This document shows positions 45,964-56,000 of a stretch of 64,000 bases of DNA, piece after piece; within the stretch, counting starts at the first letter, position 1; each line of letters begins with the position of its first letter. This DNA comes from Maribacter sp. BPC-D8 (lineage in GTDB: Bacteria; Bacteroidota; Bacteroidia; Flavobacteriales; Flavobacteriaceae). Location of the stretch: NCBI RefSeq assembly GCF_035207705.1, contig NZ_CP128187.1, positions 2,914,001 to 2,978,000 on the forward strand. The letters run 5' to 3'. The notes under the pieces are model-generated. The model saw nothing but the letters and a program-made list of their open reading frames with translations. It ran no database searches and was not told the origin of the DNA. The position numbers were made by a program, and so were the translations under genes.

Positions 45964-45977
45964 GTCGATTTTTTTTT
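45944..45977. terminator. Bidirectional terminator between SPOR gene and infB
   Basis: A 9-bp core stem AAATCGACC/GGTCGATTT with a 5-nt loop is extended by A- and T-runs on either side. The TAG stop of the SPOR gene (45961-45963) falls in the loop and right arm. It serves the convergent infB operon as well. Confidence 0.9.
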
Positions 45978-46020
45978 GCTTTATTTTTAAAGAGATTTAA
46001 AAAACTCTTCTATTAAAATC

Positions 46021-48864
46021 CTATTTAGATTTCAATTTCTTCTTCACTGCAACCTCTTGGAATGCTTCGACGATATCACCTTCAATGATATCATTATAGT
46101 TTTTGATCTGAAGACCACAGTCATATCCTTTTGCTACTTCTCTAACATCATCTTTAAATCGCTTTAAAGAAGTCAATGTACCAGTGTATATTACAACACT
46201 ATCACGTATCAATCGAATATTAGAATTTCTAAAGATTTTACCACTAGTTACCATACAACCTGCAATGGTACCAATTTTAGATATCTTGAATGTCTCTCTA
46301 ATCTCAGCAGTACCAGATATCTCTTCTTTCATTTCTGGAGACAACATACCTTCCATCGCATCTTTAAGATCATTGATCGCTGCATATATAATAGAATACA
46401 TACGGATATCAATTTCTTCTTTTTCAGCGATTGCTTTAGCATTACCCATTGGCCTTACATTAAAACCAATTATAACAGCATCTGAAGCTGAAGCTAACAA
46501 CACATCTGATTCTGTAATAGGACCAACTGCTTTGTGAATGATATTTACTTGAATTTCATCGGTAGATAATTTCTGGAAAGAATCTGTAAGTGCCTCAACA
46601 GAACCATCAACATCACCTTTAAGGATAATATTAAGCTCTTTGAAATCACCTAATGCAATTCTACGTCCGATTTCATCAAGGGTTATATGACGTTGCGTTC
46701 TAACAGACTGCTCACGTTGTAATTGAGATCTTCTTGAAGCAATTTGTTTTGCCTCACGTTCATCTTCTAACACATAGAACTTATCACCTGCTTGAGAAGC
46801 ACCATCAAGACCTAAAATAGATATTGGTGTAGACGGTCCAGCCTCTTTAACACTATGACCTCTTTCATCTTGCATTGCCTTTATCTTACCACTAGTGGTA
46901 CCAGCTAATACATAATCACCTATTTTAAGTGTACCCGACTGTACTAATACAGTAGATACATAACCTTTACCTTTATCTAAGAAAGCTTCTACTACAGTAC
47001 CTGTAGCTTGCTTATCTGGATTCGCTTTTAACTCTAACAATTCTGCTTCAAGTAAAACCTTCTCCAATAACTCTTTAACACCTAAACCAGTTTTAGCAGA
47101 AATATCATGAGATTGTATTTTACCACCCCAATCTTCAACCAATAAGTTCATTTGTGCTAAACCTTCTTTAATCTTATCTGGGTTAGCTGTAGACTTATCT
47201 ACTTTGTTTATTGCAAAAACGATTGGCACACCAGCAGCTTGCGCATGACTAATTGCTTCTTTCGTTTGTGGCATAATATCATCATCTGCCGCTATTACAA
47301 TAATTGCAATATCTGTAACCTGAGCACCCCTTGCACGCATCGCGGTAAACGCTTCGTGACCCGGTGTATCCAAGAAAGCAATACGCTCTCCATTATCAAG
47401 AGTTACTCCATATGCACCAATGTGTTGTGTAATACCACCACTTTCACCGGCTATAACATTTTCTTTACGGATATAATCCAATAAAGAAGTTTTACCGTGA
47501 TCCACGTGACCCATTACAGTAACAATAGGCGCTCTTGATTTTAAATCTTCAGGAGCATCAACCTCTTCAACTATACTTTCTTCAATATCAGCAGTAACGA
47601 AATCTACCTCATAACCAAACTCATCAGCTACAATAGATAATGTTTCAGCATCTAAACGCTGATTCATTGTTACCATTAATCCTAATGACATACAAGCTGA
47701 AATAATTTCAGTCGTAGAAACACCCATCATAGTTGCAACCTCAGTTGCTGTAACAAACTCAGTAACTTTAAGTACTTTGTTCTCTAATTCCTGTTGTTCT
47801 AGATCTTTCTCAGTTTGCTCACGATGCTGATCTCTTTTACTTCTTCTGTACTTAGCCCCTTTACCCTTCTTAGATTTACCTTGAAGTTTTTCTAGAGTTT
47901 CACGTACTTGCTTTTGAACATCTTCTTCAGTAGGCTCTACCTTTGCAACAGGTGCAAATCTTCCTCTACCTTTATTTCTATCACCAGTATTACCGGTACT
48001 TCTACTTTGACCAGGACCAGAAGGATTTTTTGTAACAATTCTTCTACGTCGCTTTTTACGATCAACAGCACCAGCAGCAGGTTTTTTATCTTCCTTCTTT
48101 TTCTTAGGCTTCTCAAATTTGCTAAGATCGATTTTCTCTCCCGCAATTTTCGGACCTGATAATTTCTGATATTGAGTCTCAATAGTCTTCGGAGCTTCAA
48201 GTTCTGGAGCAACTTCAGCTACTGGCTCTACCTTAGTAGATTCCTTTTTAACTTCTGGCTTTTTAGTCTCTTCAACTTTAGGCGCAGCCGCTTTCGGAGC
48301 TTCAACTTTAGGTTCTTCTTTCTTAACCTCTGGTTTCTTCACCGGTTGAGAAACTATCTTAGGTCCTTGTAAAACAACCTTTCTAGTTTCTTTAACCTCA
48401 ACCTTAGGCACAGCTTTTTCCTCCACTTTCGGAGCAACCTTTTCCTCAGCTTTCGGAGTCTCCTTAACAGGTTCTTCCTTAACTTTTTTCTTAGGATTAA
48501 GATCTATTTTACCGACCATTTTAGGTCCGGAAAGTTCAACCTTACCAACCAAAGCTTTCTCTTCAGATTCAGCGTTTCTTCGCTCACGGGATAAGCGACG
48601 ATCTTCTTGTTCTTTTTCTAATCGAACTCGAATTGCCTCCTTCTCCTTACGCTTCTCCTCGCCAACTTCCTTTGAAGCTACCTTTTTACTCTTATCCGTC
48701 TGGAACTCGTCAAGCAAAACTTGATAAACATCATCGGAAATTTTTGTGGTAGGCCTCGCTTCCACATCATGTCCTTTTCCGTTAAGAAAGTCCACTGCCC
48801 TATCCAAGGAAATATTAAGTTCACGAAGAACTTTATTAAGCCTTATTTTTGCATTGTCTGCCAT
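46021..48864 (-). CDS. infB: Translation initiation factor IF-2
   Basis: 947 aa. An N-terminal IF2_N domain ([21 protein letters not shown]) is followed by a long Lys/Glu/Pro-rich region (about 70-330) with degenerate repeats of the form [14 protein letters not shown] / [12 protein letters not shown] second IF2_N comes next, then the GTPase domain (G1 [10 protein letters not shown]3 [16 protein letters not shown]4 NKVDK), and the C-terminal barrels and C2 domain that bind fMet-tRNA. Last gene of rimP-nusA-infB. Confidence 0.97.
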   Translation of the reverse strand: MADNAKIRLNKVLRELNISLDRAVDFLNGKGHDVEARPTTKISDDVYQVLLDEFQTDKSKKVASKEVGEEKRKEKEAIRVRLEKEQEDRRLSRERRNAESEEKALVGKVELSGPKMVGKIDLNPKKKVKEEPVKETPKAEEKVAPKVEEKAVPKVEVKETRKVVLQGPKIVSQPVKKPEVKKEEPKVEAPKAAAPKVEETKKPEVKKESTKVEPVAEVAPELEAPKTIETQYQKLSGPKIAGEKIDLSKFEKPKKKKEDKKPAAGAVDRKKRRRRIVTKNPSGPGQSRSTGNTGDRNKGRGRFAPVAKVEPTEEDVQKQVRETLEKLQGKSKKGKGAKYRRSKRDQHREQTEKDLEQQELENKVLKVTEFVTATEVATMMGVSTTEIISACMSLGLMVTMNQRLDAETLSIVADEFGYEVDFVTADIEESIVEEVDAPEDLKSRAPIVTVMGHVDHGKTSLLDYIRKENVIAGESGGITQHIGAYGVTLDNGERIAFLDTPGHEAFTAMRARGAQVTDIAIIVIAADDDIMPQTKEAISHAQAAGVPIVFAINKVDKSTANPDKIKEGLAQMNLLVEDWGGKIQSHDISAKTGLGVKELLEKVLLEAELLELKANPDKQATGTVVEAFLDKGKGYVSTVLVQSGTLKIGDYVLAGTTSGKIKAMQDERGHSVKEAGPSTPISILGLDGASQAGDKFYVLEDEREAKQIASRRSQLQREQSVRTQRHITLDEIGRRIALGDFKELNIILKGDVDGSVEALTDSFQKLSTDEIQVNIIHKAVGPITESDVLLASASDAVIIGFNVRPMGNAKAIAEKEEIDIRMYSIIYAAINDLKDAMEGMLSPEMKEEISGTAEIRETFKISKIGTIAGCMVTSGKIFRNSNIRLIRDSVVIYTGTLTSLKRFKDDVREVAKGYDCGLQIKNYNDIIEGDIVEAFQEVAVKKKLKSK

Positions 48865-48906
48865 AAATACTGATTCCCGTTCTTTTATTTAAGTGCTAAT
48901 ATATAG

Positions 48907-50139
48907 CTAATCTTCTAATTCTTCTTTTAGGATACGCACAACTTCTAAAATAGTTTCCTCTTCTAAATCTGTACGCTTCACTAAATCGTTAACATCTTGT
49001 TCTAAGACGCTACGTGCTGTATCAAATCCGATCTTCTTGAATTCTTCTATAATCCAAGCATCGATTTCATCAGAGAACTCTGTCAATTCAACATCTTCCT
49101 CTACTCCTTCACGGAATACATCTATCTCATAACCAGTCAATTGACCAGCTAATCTAATATTATGCCCACCTCTACCAATAGCTTTAGAAACCTCTTCTGG
49201 CTTTAAGTAAACTTGCGCTGTCATCTTCTCATCATTCAACTTAACAGAAGAAACTCTTGCCGGACTCAATGCTCTAGTAACTAACAATTGAGGGTTAGCT
49301 GTCCAGTTAATAACATCGATATTTTCATTACCTAATTCACGAACAATACCATGAATTCTCGATCCTTTCATACCTACACAGGCACCTACCGGATCAATAC
49401 GATCATCATAAGAGTCTACAGCAACCTTCGCTTTTTCCCCTGGTATTCTTACTACTTTTTTAACCGTAATTAAACCATCGAACACCTCTGGAATTTCTTG
49501 AAAGAATAATTGCTCCAAGAATTTAGGTGAACTTCTAGACATTATAATAGAAGGTTTTGCTCCTTTTAATTCTACGCTTTCGATTATACCTCTAACATTA
49601 TCACCTTTACGGAAGAAATCTGAAGGTATCTGTCTATCTTTTGGCAAGATTATTTCATTACCTTCATCATCTAACAAAATTATAGCTTTATGACGAATGT
49701 GATGAACCTCTGCCGTATATATTTCGCCCTCTAAATCTTTAAAGTGCTTATAAATAGTTGTATTATCATGCTCATGAATTTTAGAAATAAGATTTTGACG
49801 TAATGCCAAAATAGCTCTTCTTCCTAAATCAATCAACTTCACCTCTTCAGATACATCTTCACCAACTTCAAAATCTGGCTCAATTTTACGAGCAGCAGTT
49901 AATGAAATTTCTTCATTCGGTTCTTCAACTTCACCATCGTTTACAACGATACGGTTTCTCCAAATTTCTAAATCACCTTTATCTGGGTTGATAATGATAT
50001 CAAAGTTATCATCTGAACCAAACTTCTTTTTAAGCGCATTTCTAAAAACATCTTCCAAAATGGCCATCAATGTTACCCTGTCTATGAACTTATCGTCCTT
50101 AAACTCTGAGAAAGATTCAATTAACGCAATATTTTCCAT
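48907..50139 (-). CDS. nusA: Transcription termination/antitermination protein NusA
   Basis: 410 aa: N-terminal RNA-polymerase-binding domain (about 1-130), S1 domain, and two KH domains (RVSSVKLNDEKMTAQVYLKPEEVSKAIGRGGHNIRLAGQLTGYEIDV spans KH2, with the GRGGHN loop). The C-terminal acidic repeats of the E. coli protein are replaced by a shorter acidic helical tail. It modulates pausing and termination. The gap to rimP is 12 bp and to infB 42 bp. Confidence 0.97.
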   Translation of the reverse strand: MENIALIESFSEFKDDKFIDRVTLMAILEDVFRNALKKKFGSDDNFDIIINPDKGDLEIWRNRIVVNDGEVEEPNEEISLTAARKIEPDFEVGEDVSEEVKLIDLGRRAILALRQNLISKIHEHDNTTIYKHFKDLEGEIYTAEVHHIRHKAIILLDDEGNEIILPKDRQIPSDFFRKGDNVRGIIESVELKGAKPSIIMSRSSPKFLEQLFFQEIPEVFDGLITVKKVVRIPGEKAKVAVDSYDDRIDPVGACVGMKGSRIHGIVRELGNENIDVINWTANPQLLVTRALSPARVSSVKLNDEKMTAQVYLKPEEVSKAIGRGGHNIRLAGQLTGYEIDVFREGVEEDVELTEFSDEIDAWIIEEFKKIGFDTARSVLEQDVNDLVKRTDLEEETILEVVRILKEELED

Positions 50140-50151
50140 TGGTAATTACAA

Positions 50152-50613
50152 TTAAAATTTTAATACAACTTTTGCTTTAATAATATCTGAAAAATTTACT
50201 TCTTCTTTTTTCTGAACGGTCACTTTTCCTTTACCAATTAGCTTAGGCTCTCTAGCTTTCCACTCCAAAATAATAGAATTATCATTTACGGCGGTCAAAT
50301 TTCCTTCAAACTTATCGTCATTTGTACGAACTTCAAGTTTTCTACCAATATTCTTAACATATTGACGAGGCAAAACCAACGGAGCCGCTGCACCTGCAGA
50401 GGCAACCTCAAGGGAAAAATCGTGTTCTTCACGATCTAAATCATTTTCAATAGCCCTACTTATTTTTATACAATCACTAACCGTAACCCCATGGTCACCG
50501 TCTATTACCACATGAATGCTATTATCAGCACCCATAGTGAAATCGATTAAAAATAGGGAGGGATCTTCTTGAAGACCTTGTTCCAATAATTCTTTTACTT
50601 TTTCCTTTAGCAT
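50152..50613 (-). CDS. rimP: Ribosome maturation factor RimP
   Basis: 153 aa, the normal two-domain RimP: an N-terminal alpha/beta domain (IHVVIDGDHGVTVSDCIKISRAIENDLD, about 40-70), the motif FSLEVASAGAAAPLVLPRQY, and a C-terminal SH3-like barrel (VRTNDDKFEGNLTAVNDNSIILEW). Most RimP proteins have SSPGLDRPL at that motif; here the order is SAGAAAPLVLPRQY, as in other flavobacteria. It is needed for 30S maturation. First gene of the operon, behind a promoter and a leader hairpin. Confidence 0.94.
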   Translation of the reverse strand: MLKEKVKELLEQGLQEDPSLFLIDFTMGADNSIHVVIDGDHGVTVSDCIKISRAIENDLDREEHDFSLEVASAGAAAPLVLPRQYVKNIGRKLEVRTNDDKFEGNLTAVNDNSIILEWKAREPKLIGKGKVTVQKKEEVNFSDIIKAKVVLKF

Positions 50614-50631
50614 AAATAATAAGTAATAAAA

Positions 50632-50652
50632 GAGGGGACTAATTGTCCCCTC
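50632..50652 (-). promoter_or_regulatory. Leader hairpin upstream of rimP-nusA-infB
   Basis: A perfect 8-bp G+C-rich stem (GAGGGGAC/GTCCCCTC) with a 5-nt loop, followed by TTTTATTA on the minus strand. It lies 19 bp upstream of the rimP ATG and downstream of the likely transcription start. It could act as an attenuator, a NusA-sensitive pause site or a stabilising 5' structure. No gene end lies upstream that it could terminate. Confidence 0.6.
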
Positions 50653-50680
50653 ATGAATACTTTTATATCCTTTCAGCTTT

Positions 50681-50711
50681 GCAAATATACAATAAATTTA
50701 ATTTCCTACAA
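50681..50711 (-). promoter_or_regulatory. Bacteroidetes-type promoter of rimP-nusA-infB
   Basis: TTG (50709-50711), 19-bp spacer, TATATTTGC (50681-50689) on the minus strand, giving a leader of roughly 60-65 nt. Confidence 0.7.
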
Positions 50712-50834
50712 TAGTCTATTTACACCTAATTCATTCAATATGAAAACAATCAAAATAAATAATAAATACAACAAAAATTAAACGCTTTTAGAAATTATCT
50801 TATTTTTAGCCTAACACCAACCAAAATAACATTA

Positions 50835-52160
50835 ATGGAAATTCTTACGTCTTACAACCTAATTATAGGTGCATCACTAATTGTTGTATTGTCTTTCTTT
50901 TTTAACGGCATCTCTAAAAAAACCAACATACCGGCTGTACTCATGCTTATTGTCTTGGGTATTCTAATCAAAATAGGACTTGAATTTTTTATCCCAGAAA
51001 TACCAGATTTCAAAGGTTCATTAGAAATTCTTGGCACCGTAGGTCTTATAATGATTGTTTTAGAAGCTGCTTTAGAATTAGAATTAAAGAAAGAAAAACT
51101 ATGGCCAATTTTAAAATCTATGGCAATCGCCCTAATTGGCTTAGTTGGCTCTGCTTATGTAGCCGCTTTAATTCTAAATCAATTCATACCTAATATGACC
51201 ATGCAATCTGCATGGTTATACGCTACACCGTTATCCATATTATCTAGTGCTATAATTATACCTAGCGTTGGCGGACTAAGCGAGGAAAAAAAAGAATTCC
51301 ACATCTACGAGAGTACCTTTTCTGATATCATGGGTATTATGATGTTTTACTTTTTAACAGGAAAACTTGACCCCGCAGAAGATACTGGGGTTGTCGGTTT
51401 TGGAATAAACCTGGTCGTCACCATAGTTATTGCTTTGGTCGCTAGCTACGCCATTATACTAGTCTTTCAACGTATTAAAAGCCAAGCCAAGCTATTCTTA
51501 CTTATCTCGGTGCTACTACTTCTTTATGCTATTGGAAAGAAAATGCACTTATCTTCTTTAATCATTATACTTGTTTTTGGGTTAATCGTTAAGAATGTGA
51601 ATTTGTTCTTTCCTGGGAAAACAAAGATTTTTCTAGAAAACGAACGAATGCAACAAATTTACCACGAACTACATATTGTCACTCTCGAAACAGCATTTGT
51701 AGTTCGTACTTTTTTCTTTGTAATATTTGGTATTACTATTGTATTATCATCACTGTTAAGCGTTAACGTAGCAATTGTTAGCTTACTTATAATAGCATCT
51801 ATCTATATAATACGCTTTTTGGTACTCATTGTTTTTGTTGGCAAGGACATGCTGCCGCAATTATTTATTGCCCCAAGAGGATTGATTACGGTATTGTTAT
51901 TCTACGCCATACCGATGAAGGCACAAATTGAAGGTTTCGAATCTGGTATTCTACTGTTCGTTATAATTGCTACAAGCTTAGTAATGACATGGGCCATGAT
52001 TCGGGATAAACGTAAAATGGGCACTATGTTAGATGAAATTGACGAAGAGATTGCAGAAAGAAATTTAGCTGAAGATGCAATTAGGCAGTCGGAAAGTGAA
52101 GAACTTATCGAACCTAAAAATGACGCTCCTGAGCAAATAAGCCCTGAGGATTCTCACTAA
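50835..52160 (+). CDS. Cation:proton antiporter (Kef/NhaP type)
   Basis: 441 aa with about 12 helices and a hydrophilic acidic tail of about 50 residues. Recognisable CPA family segments include IPAVLMLIVLGILIKIG, LGTVGLIMIVLEAALELELKK (acidic residues of the transport core) and FIAPRGLITVLLFYAIP, the latter typical of NhaP-like exchangers. It probably exchanges Na+ or K+ for protons at the inner membrane. It is divergent from rimP and followed by a stem-loop. No TrkA-type regulatory domain is present. Confidence 0.88.
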   Translation: MEILTSYNLIIGASLIVVLSFFFNGISKKTNIPAVLMLIVLGILIKIGLEFFIPEIPDFKGSLEILGTVGLIMIVLEAALELELKKEKLWPILKSMAIALIGLVGSAYVAALILNQFIPNMTMQSAWLYATPLSILSSAIIIPSVGGLSEEKKEFHIYESTFSDIMGIMMFYFLTGKLDPAEDTGVVGFGINLVVTIVIALVASYAIILVFQRIKSQAKLFLLISVLLLLYAIGKKMHLSSLIIILVFGLIVKNVNLFFPGKTKIFLENERMQQIYHELHIVTLETAFVVRTFFFVIFGITIVLSSLLSVNVAIVSLLIIASIYIIRFLVLIVFVGKDMLPQLFIAPRGLITVLLFYAIPMKAQIEGFESGILLFVIIATSLVMTWAMIRDKRKMGTMLDEIDEEIAERNLAEDAIRQSESEELIEPKNDAPEQISPEDSH

Positions 52161-52181
52161 GACGGATTACAAATCTGTCTT
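52159..52181. other. Stem-loop between the antiporter gene and the next convergent gene
   Basis: A 9-bp stem (AAGACGGAT / ATCTGTCTT, one G-T pair) with a 5-nt loop begins in the antiporter stop codon. It has no strong T-run on either side, so it may be a weak terminator or an RNA 3'-end structure. Confidence 0.45.
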
Positions 52182-52204
52182 AATCACAACAAAAATTGAA
52201 AGAG

Positions 52205-52537
52205 TTATTGCGGCATAAATGAAGCGTGCACTTCAACTTGTTCACTGTACGCCTGTGGTTCAGATTCTTCTAAACTATCTACTTCTTTACGAAAACGAAG
52301 TATCATAAGAGTATCTAACTGCTGATCGATACTATCTTTTAATACTCTCCAGTTAGAAGAGTTCATTTTATTATTGTACTCCATAATCTTATTAAAGCGA
52401 TCTAAATTATAGCGATTCGCCTTCCAAGCATGGGCAGTACTTTCTTCGTGTTTTACGTCTTGCATGTAGAATCCGATTCCAAATCCAAGTAAAACAACAA
52501 TCAATAATATCTTTAAAACTTTTGGAGAGAGTTTCAT
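52205..52537 (-). CDS. Small single-helix membrane protein, unknown function
   Basis: 110 aa. A basic N-terminus and one helix (VLKILLIVVLLGFGIGFYM, about residues 7-25) precede a soluble, charged, mostly helical region (NRYNLDRFNKIMEYNNKMNS, DSIDQQLDTLMILRFRKEVD). No motif, cysteine or known domain is recognised. It is convergent with the antiporter (44-bp gap) and followed upstream by a 250-bp gap before tRNA-Gln. Coding is supported by codon pattern and by the helix plus charged tail design. Confidence 0.7.
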   Translation of the reverse strand: MKLSPKVLKILLIVVLLGFGIGFYMQDVKHEESTAHAWKANRYNLDRFNKIMEYNNKMNSSNWRVLKDSIDQQLDTLMILRFRKEVDSLEESEPQAYSEQVEVHASFMPQ

Positions 52538-52742
52538 AGGGTTAAGTTCTTTAGGGTACCAAAGTAAATAATAACATAATCGAAATGGTTTCTTTTCCGA
52601 TGAATTTGTAACGTTATCGGACTAAATGTACAAAAATACTTACATACAGCTCATCATTTCTACATATTCAACTTTTAAACATGCATGAATAGCGAAGGTC
52701 TTACAGTTCAAATTCAAATAAAATGATATAAATCATAAAAAC

Positions 52743-52775
52743 AAAAATCCCGATATCAAATGATATCAGGATTTT
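52743..52775 (-). terminator. Terminator behind tRNA-Gln
   Basis: A stem of about 15 bp built on GATATCA/TGATATC and AATCC/GGATT, with a 2-nt apical gap, is flanked by an A-run and a T-run. It lies 15 bp beyond the 3' end of the tRNA. Confidence 0.85.
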
Positions 52776-52789
52776 CTATGTTCTCTTAG

Positions 52790-52860
52790 TTGGCCCACAA
52801 GGATTCGAACCTTGAATGACGGTACCAAAAACCGAAGTGTTACCATTACACCATGGGCCA
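52790..52860 (-). tRNA. tRNA-Gln (anticodon TTG)
   Basis: Cloverleaf on the minus strand: a 7-bp acceptor TGGCCCA/TGGGCCA with discriminator A, D arm containing TAATGGTAACA, anticodon loop TTTTGGT with anticodon TTG reading CAA/CAG, and the T arm with GGTTCGAATCC. CCA is not encoded. The stretch 52538-53028 (491 bp) holds only this tRNA, its promoter and its terminator. Confidence 0.95.
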
Positions 52861-52878
52861 ATACCTTTTTAAGAGGCT

Positions 52879-52909
52879 GCAAATTTAAAACAAAGTTTTG
52901 TTTCACCAA
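52879..52909 (-). promoter_or_regulatory. Bacteroidetes-type promoter of tRNA-Gln
   Basis: TTG (52907-52909), 19-bp spacer, TAAATTTGC (52879-52887), about 18 bp before the tRNA 5' end. Confidence 0.75.
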
Positions 52910-53028
52910 ACATTTTTTTAAGTAAAAATGAAAAAAATCTACTTTACCCATGTTAAAGGTTTATAAAAATAGTTCATTCCTTTCTATATTAATTAGTAAA
53001 TTCGCCACTTAGGTTTAACCCAAGCTTC

Positions 53029-56000
53029 ATGTTTTCAAAGAACTACCACAAGTGGGACACTATATTAGGATGGTCCGTATTTTTCATAGCACTTATTACA
53101 TACTACATTACCGTAGAACCCACTAACAGTTTTTGGGATGCGGGCGAGTATATAGCAACTGCTGCTAAGCTTCAAGTGGGTCACCCACCAGGAGCTCCTT
53201 TACTACAAATGATAGGTGCATTCTTTGCCATGTTCGCTTTAGAACCTAGCCAAGTTGCAATGATGGTCAACCTAGTGTCTGGTGTTTCAAGTGCTTTTAC
53301 CATTTTATTCATGTTCTGGACGATTACAAATATCACCAGAAAACTAATCGATAATGACGGTCCGTTAACTAACAGTAAAGCAATTGCCGTATTTGGTAGT
53401 GCTTTAGTTGGATCTCTCGCATTTACTTACTCTGATAGTTTTTGGTTTAATGCCGTAGAAACTGAAGTGTACGCCATGGCAAGTTTTATAATGGCCTTAT
53501 TACTATGGATGGGTTTAAAATGGGTCGATAATCTAGATGATCCGCGAGGTAACAAATGGATCGTATTAATCTCTTTCGTGGTAGGTCTTACTTTCGGTAT
53601 ACAATTTATGGGCTTTTTGGCAATACCATCAATTGGGCTACTTTATTATTTTAAAACCTACAAAGAGACTACTGTAAAGAACTTTTTACTGGCAAACATT
53701 ATAGTTATTGCCATTTTAATGTTGGTCTATAAATTTTCTCTTACTTATATTCTTCAACTTTTCGGTTGGGGAGAAGTGTTCTTCATTAATAGTATTGGAC
53801 TACCATTTAACTCTGGATCTATTATTATTGGTTTACTATTCATAGCAGCTTTTTACTTTGCTCTAAACTATACACGAAAAAATAATTACAGAACAGGGAA
53901 CACTATTGTTCTTTGTATGATGTTTTTATTCTTAGGCTTTTCATCTTGGTTAATGTTACCGATTAGAGCAAATGCCAAGGTTGTTATCAATGAGAACAAT
54001 CCAGAAGATGCACGAGCACTTTTAGCATATTACAATAGAGAGCAGTACCCAGGTGTTGATAGCCCTGTTTACGGTACCTATTATTCAGACATGTTTGCAC
54101 CTGCGGGTGAAGATCAAGACGGCAAACCAAAGTATGAGAAAGATTATGCGCTTGGCAAATATATTATTGTAAACAAATATGTAGATGCTGTTCAAGGTCC
54201 TAATCCAAAACACCAAGGCCTGCTACCTAGAATGTGGAGCTCACAAAATGCAGAAAACTACATGCGCTACTTTGGGGCATTAGATTTCAAAATCACCCAG
54301 CCAAATCTAGAATTAAGACAAGCAGCAAAACAAATTAAAATAGGTTTTGCAAATGGTGACATCGGCGCTGACCAATACATTAGCTTTTTAAAGCGTTTTG
54401 ATGAGTACATAGAAGTACAGCCACCAACCGTTTGGGACAATGTAAAGTATATGGTAGAATTTCAATTCAACTATATGTACTTGCGTTATTTCATGTGGAA
54501 TTTTGTTGGAAAACAAAATGATGTTCAAGGTCGTTACAATGAAAATGGTAACTGGTTAAGTGGTATAAATGCGATTGACAGCATGCGATTAGGCAGTCAA
54601 GATAACCTACCTAGCGATATACAAAACAACCCAGGCAGAAATACCTATTTCTTTTTGCCTTTAATTTTAGGAATTATCGGTATTGTTTTTCAGGTCTCAA
54701 AAGACAAAAAGCAATTTTGGGTATTGCTCATATTCTTCCTATTTACTGGTTTGGCTATTCAATTTTACACCAACCCAGGTATTTTTCAACCTCGTGAACG
54801 AGATTATTCATTAGTAGGGTCATTCTATGTTTTTGCCCTTTGGATAGGTTTAGGAGTATACGGACTTTATGATAGTTTTAAAGATTGGATTACGCCTAAA
54901 ATATTAGCACCTGTAGTAGTTGTCGTCACTTTACTTGCTGTACCAACAGTAATGGCTGTACAAAACTGGGATGACCATGATAGATCGGGCAGATTCACTG
55001 CAAATTCATCTGCAAAAGCATATTTAGATTCATGTCAAGAAGATGTTGGCGCTATATTATTCACCATCGGAGATAACGACACCTTCCCTATTTGGTATGC
55101 ACAAGAAATTGAGAACTATAGAACCGACGTACGTATTGTCTGTACCAGTCTTTTTGAAACAGATTGGTATGTAGATCAAATGAAGGTTGCTGCATATGAA
55201 AGCGCACCAATACCTTCTCAAATTACACACGAGAAATATAGATTAGGATCACGAGATGTCTTATACCACCAAGGTATTACAGAAAACAGATGGCCAATTA
55301 AAGATTTCATCAACTGGATCGATAGTGACAAACCTAGAACAAAACTTAAATATTTATTTGAACAAAACGGAGCAGACCTAAGTCAGTATTCTGAAGATAC
55401 TCAAAACATGGTCTACTACCCTACCAATAAAATTAGGGTTCCTGTAAACAAACAAAATGTATTGAGCAGCGGCTTGGTTAAAGAAAAAGATGCCGACCTT
55501 ATTGTAGAATATATTGATATTGACCTACCAGGCGCAATAACGAAGAAGAGCATGATGATGCTAGATATCTTAGCGAACAATGACTGGAAACGACCTTTAT
55601 ACTTCTCTGGAGGTAGTTTTGACGATGCTGAATACCTTTGGATGAAAGATTACCTTCAACTAGATGGCTTAGCATATAAACTAGTACCTATTCGTACAGA
55701 AAGACCTAACGCATTTGAACTTGGTCGTATCGATACAGACCTAATGTATGATATCGTTACCGGATGGGATTGGGGCAATGCAGGTGGTGACATTTACCAT
55801 GATACTCAAACACGTATTCAAAGTGTTTCTTTTAGAGGAAACTTGGCTCGTTTGACAGAGGCGTTGATCAAAGAAAACAAAATGGACAGGGCTAAAGATA
55901 TTATCGAAATATCGTTAACCAATATGCCAGTTGACAAATTTGGGTATTACACATTAATAGAACCTTTTATAGACGGTTACTATAAAGTTGGCGAAGGCGA

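Noticed and set aside
46184..46537. 117-codon plus-strand open frame inside infB
   Set aside because: Antisense shadow of a highly conserved gene; composition is the mirror of infB codons.
48000..48700. Low-complexity Lys/Glu/Pro repeats as a separate repeat element
   Set aside because: They are the normal variable N-terminal region of IF-2 in this phylum, in frame and coding.
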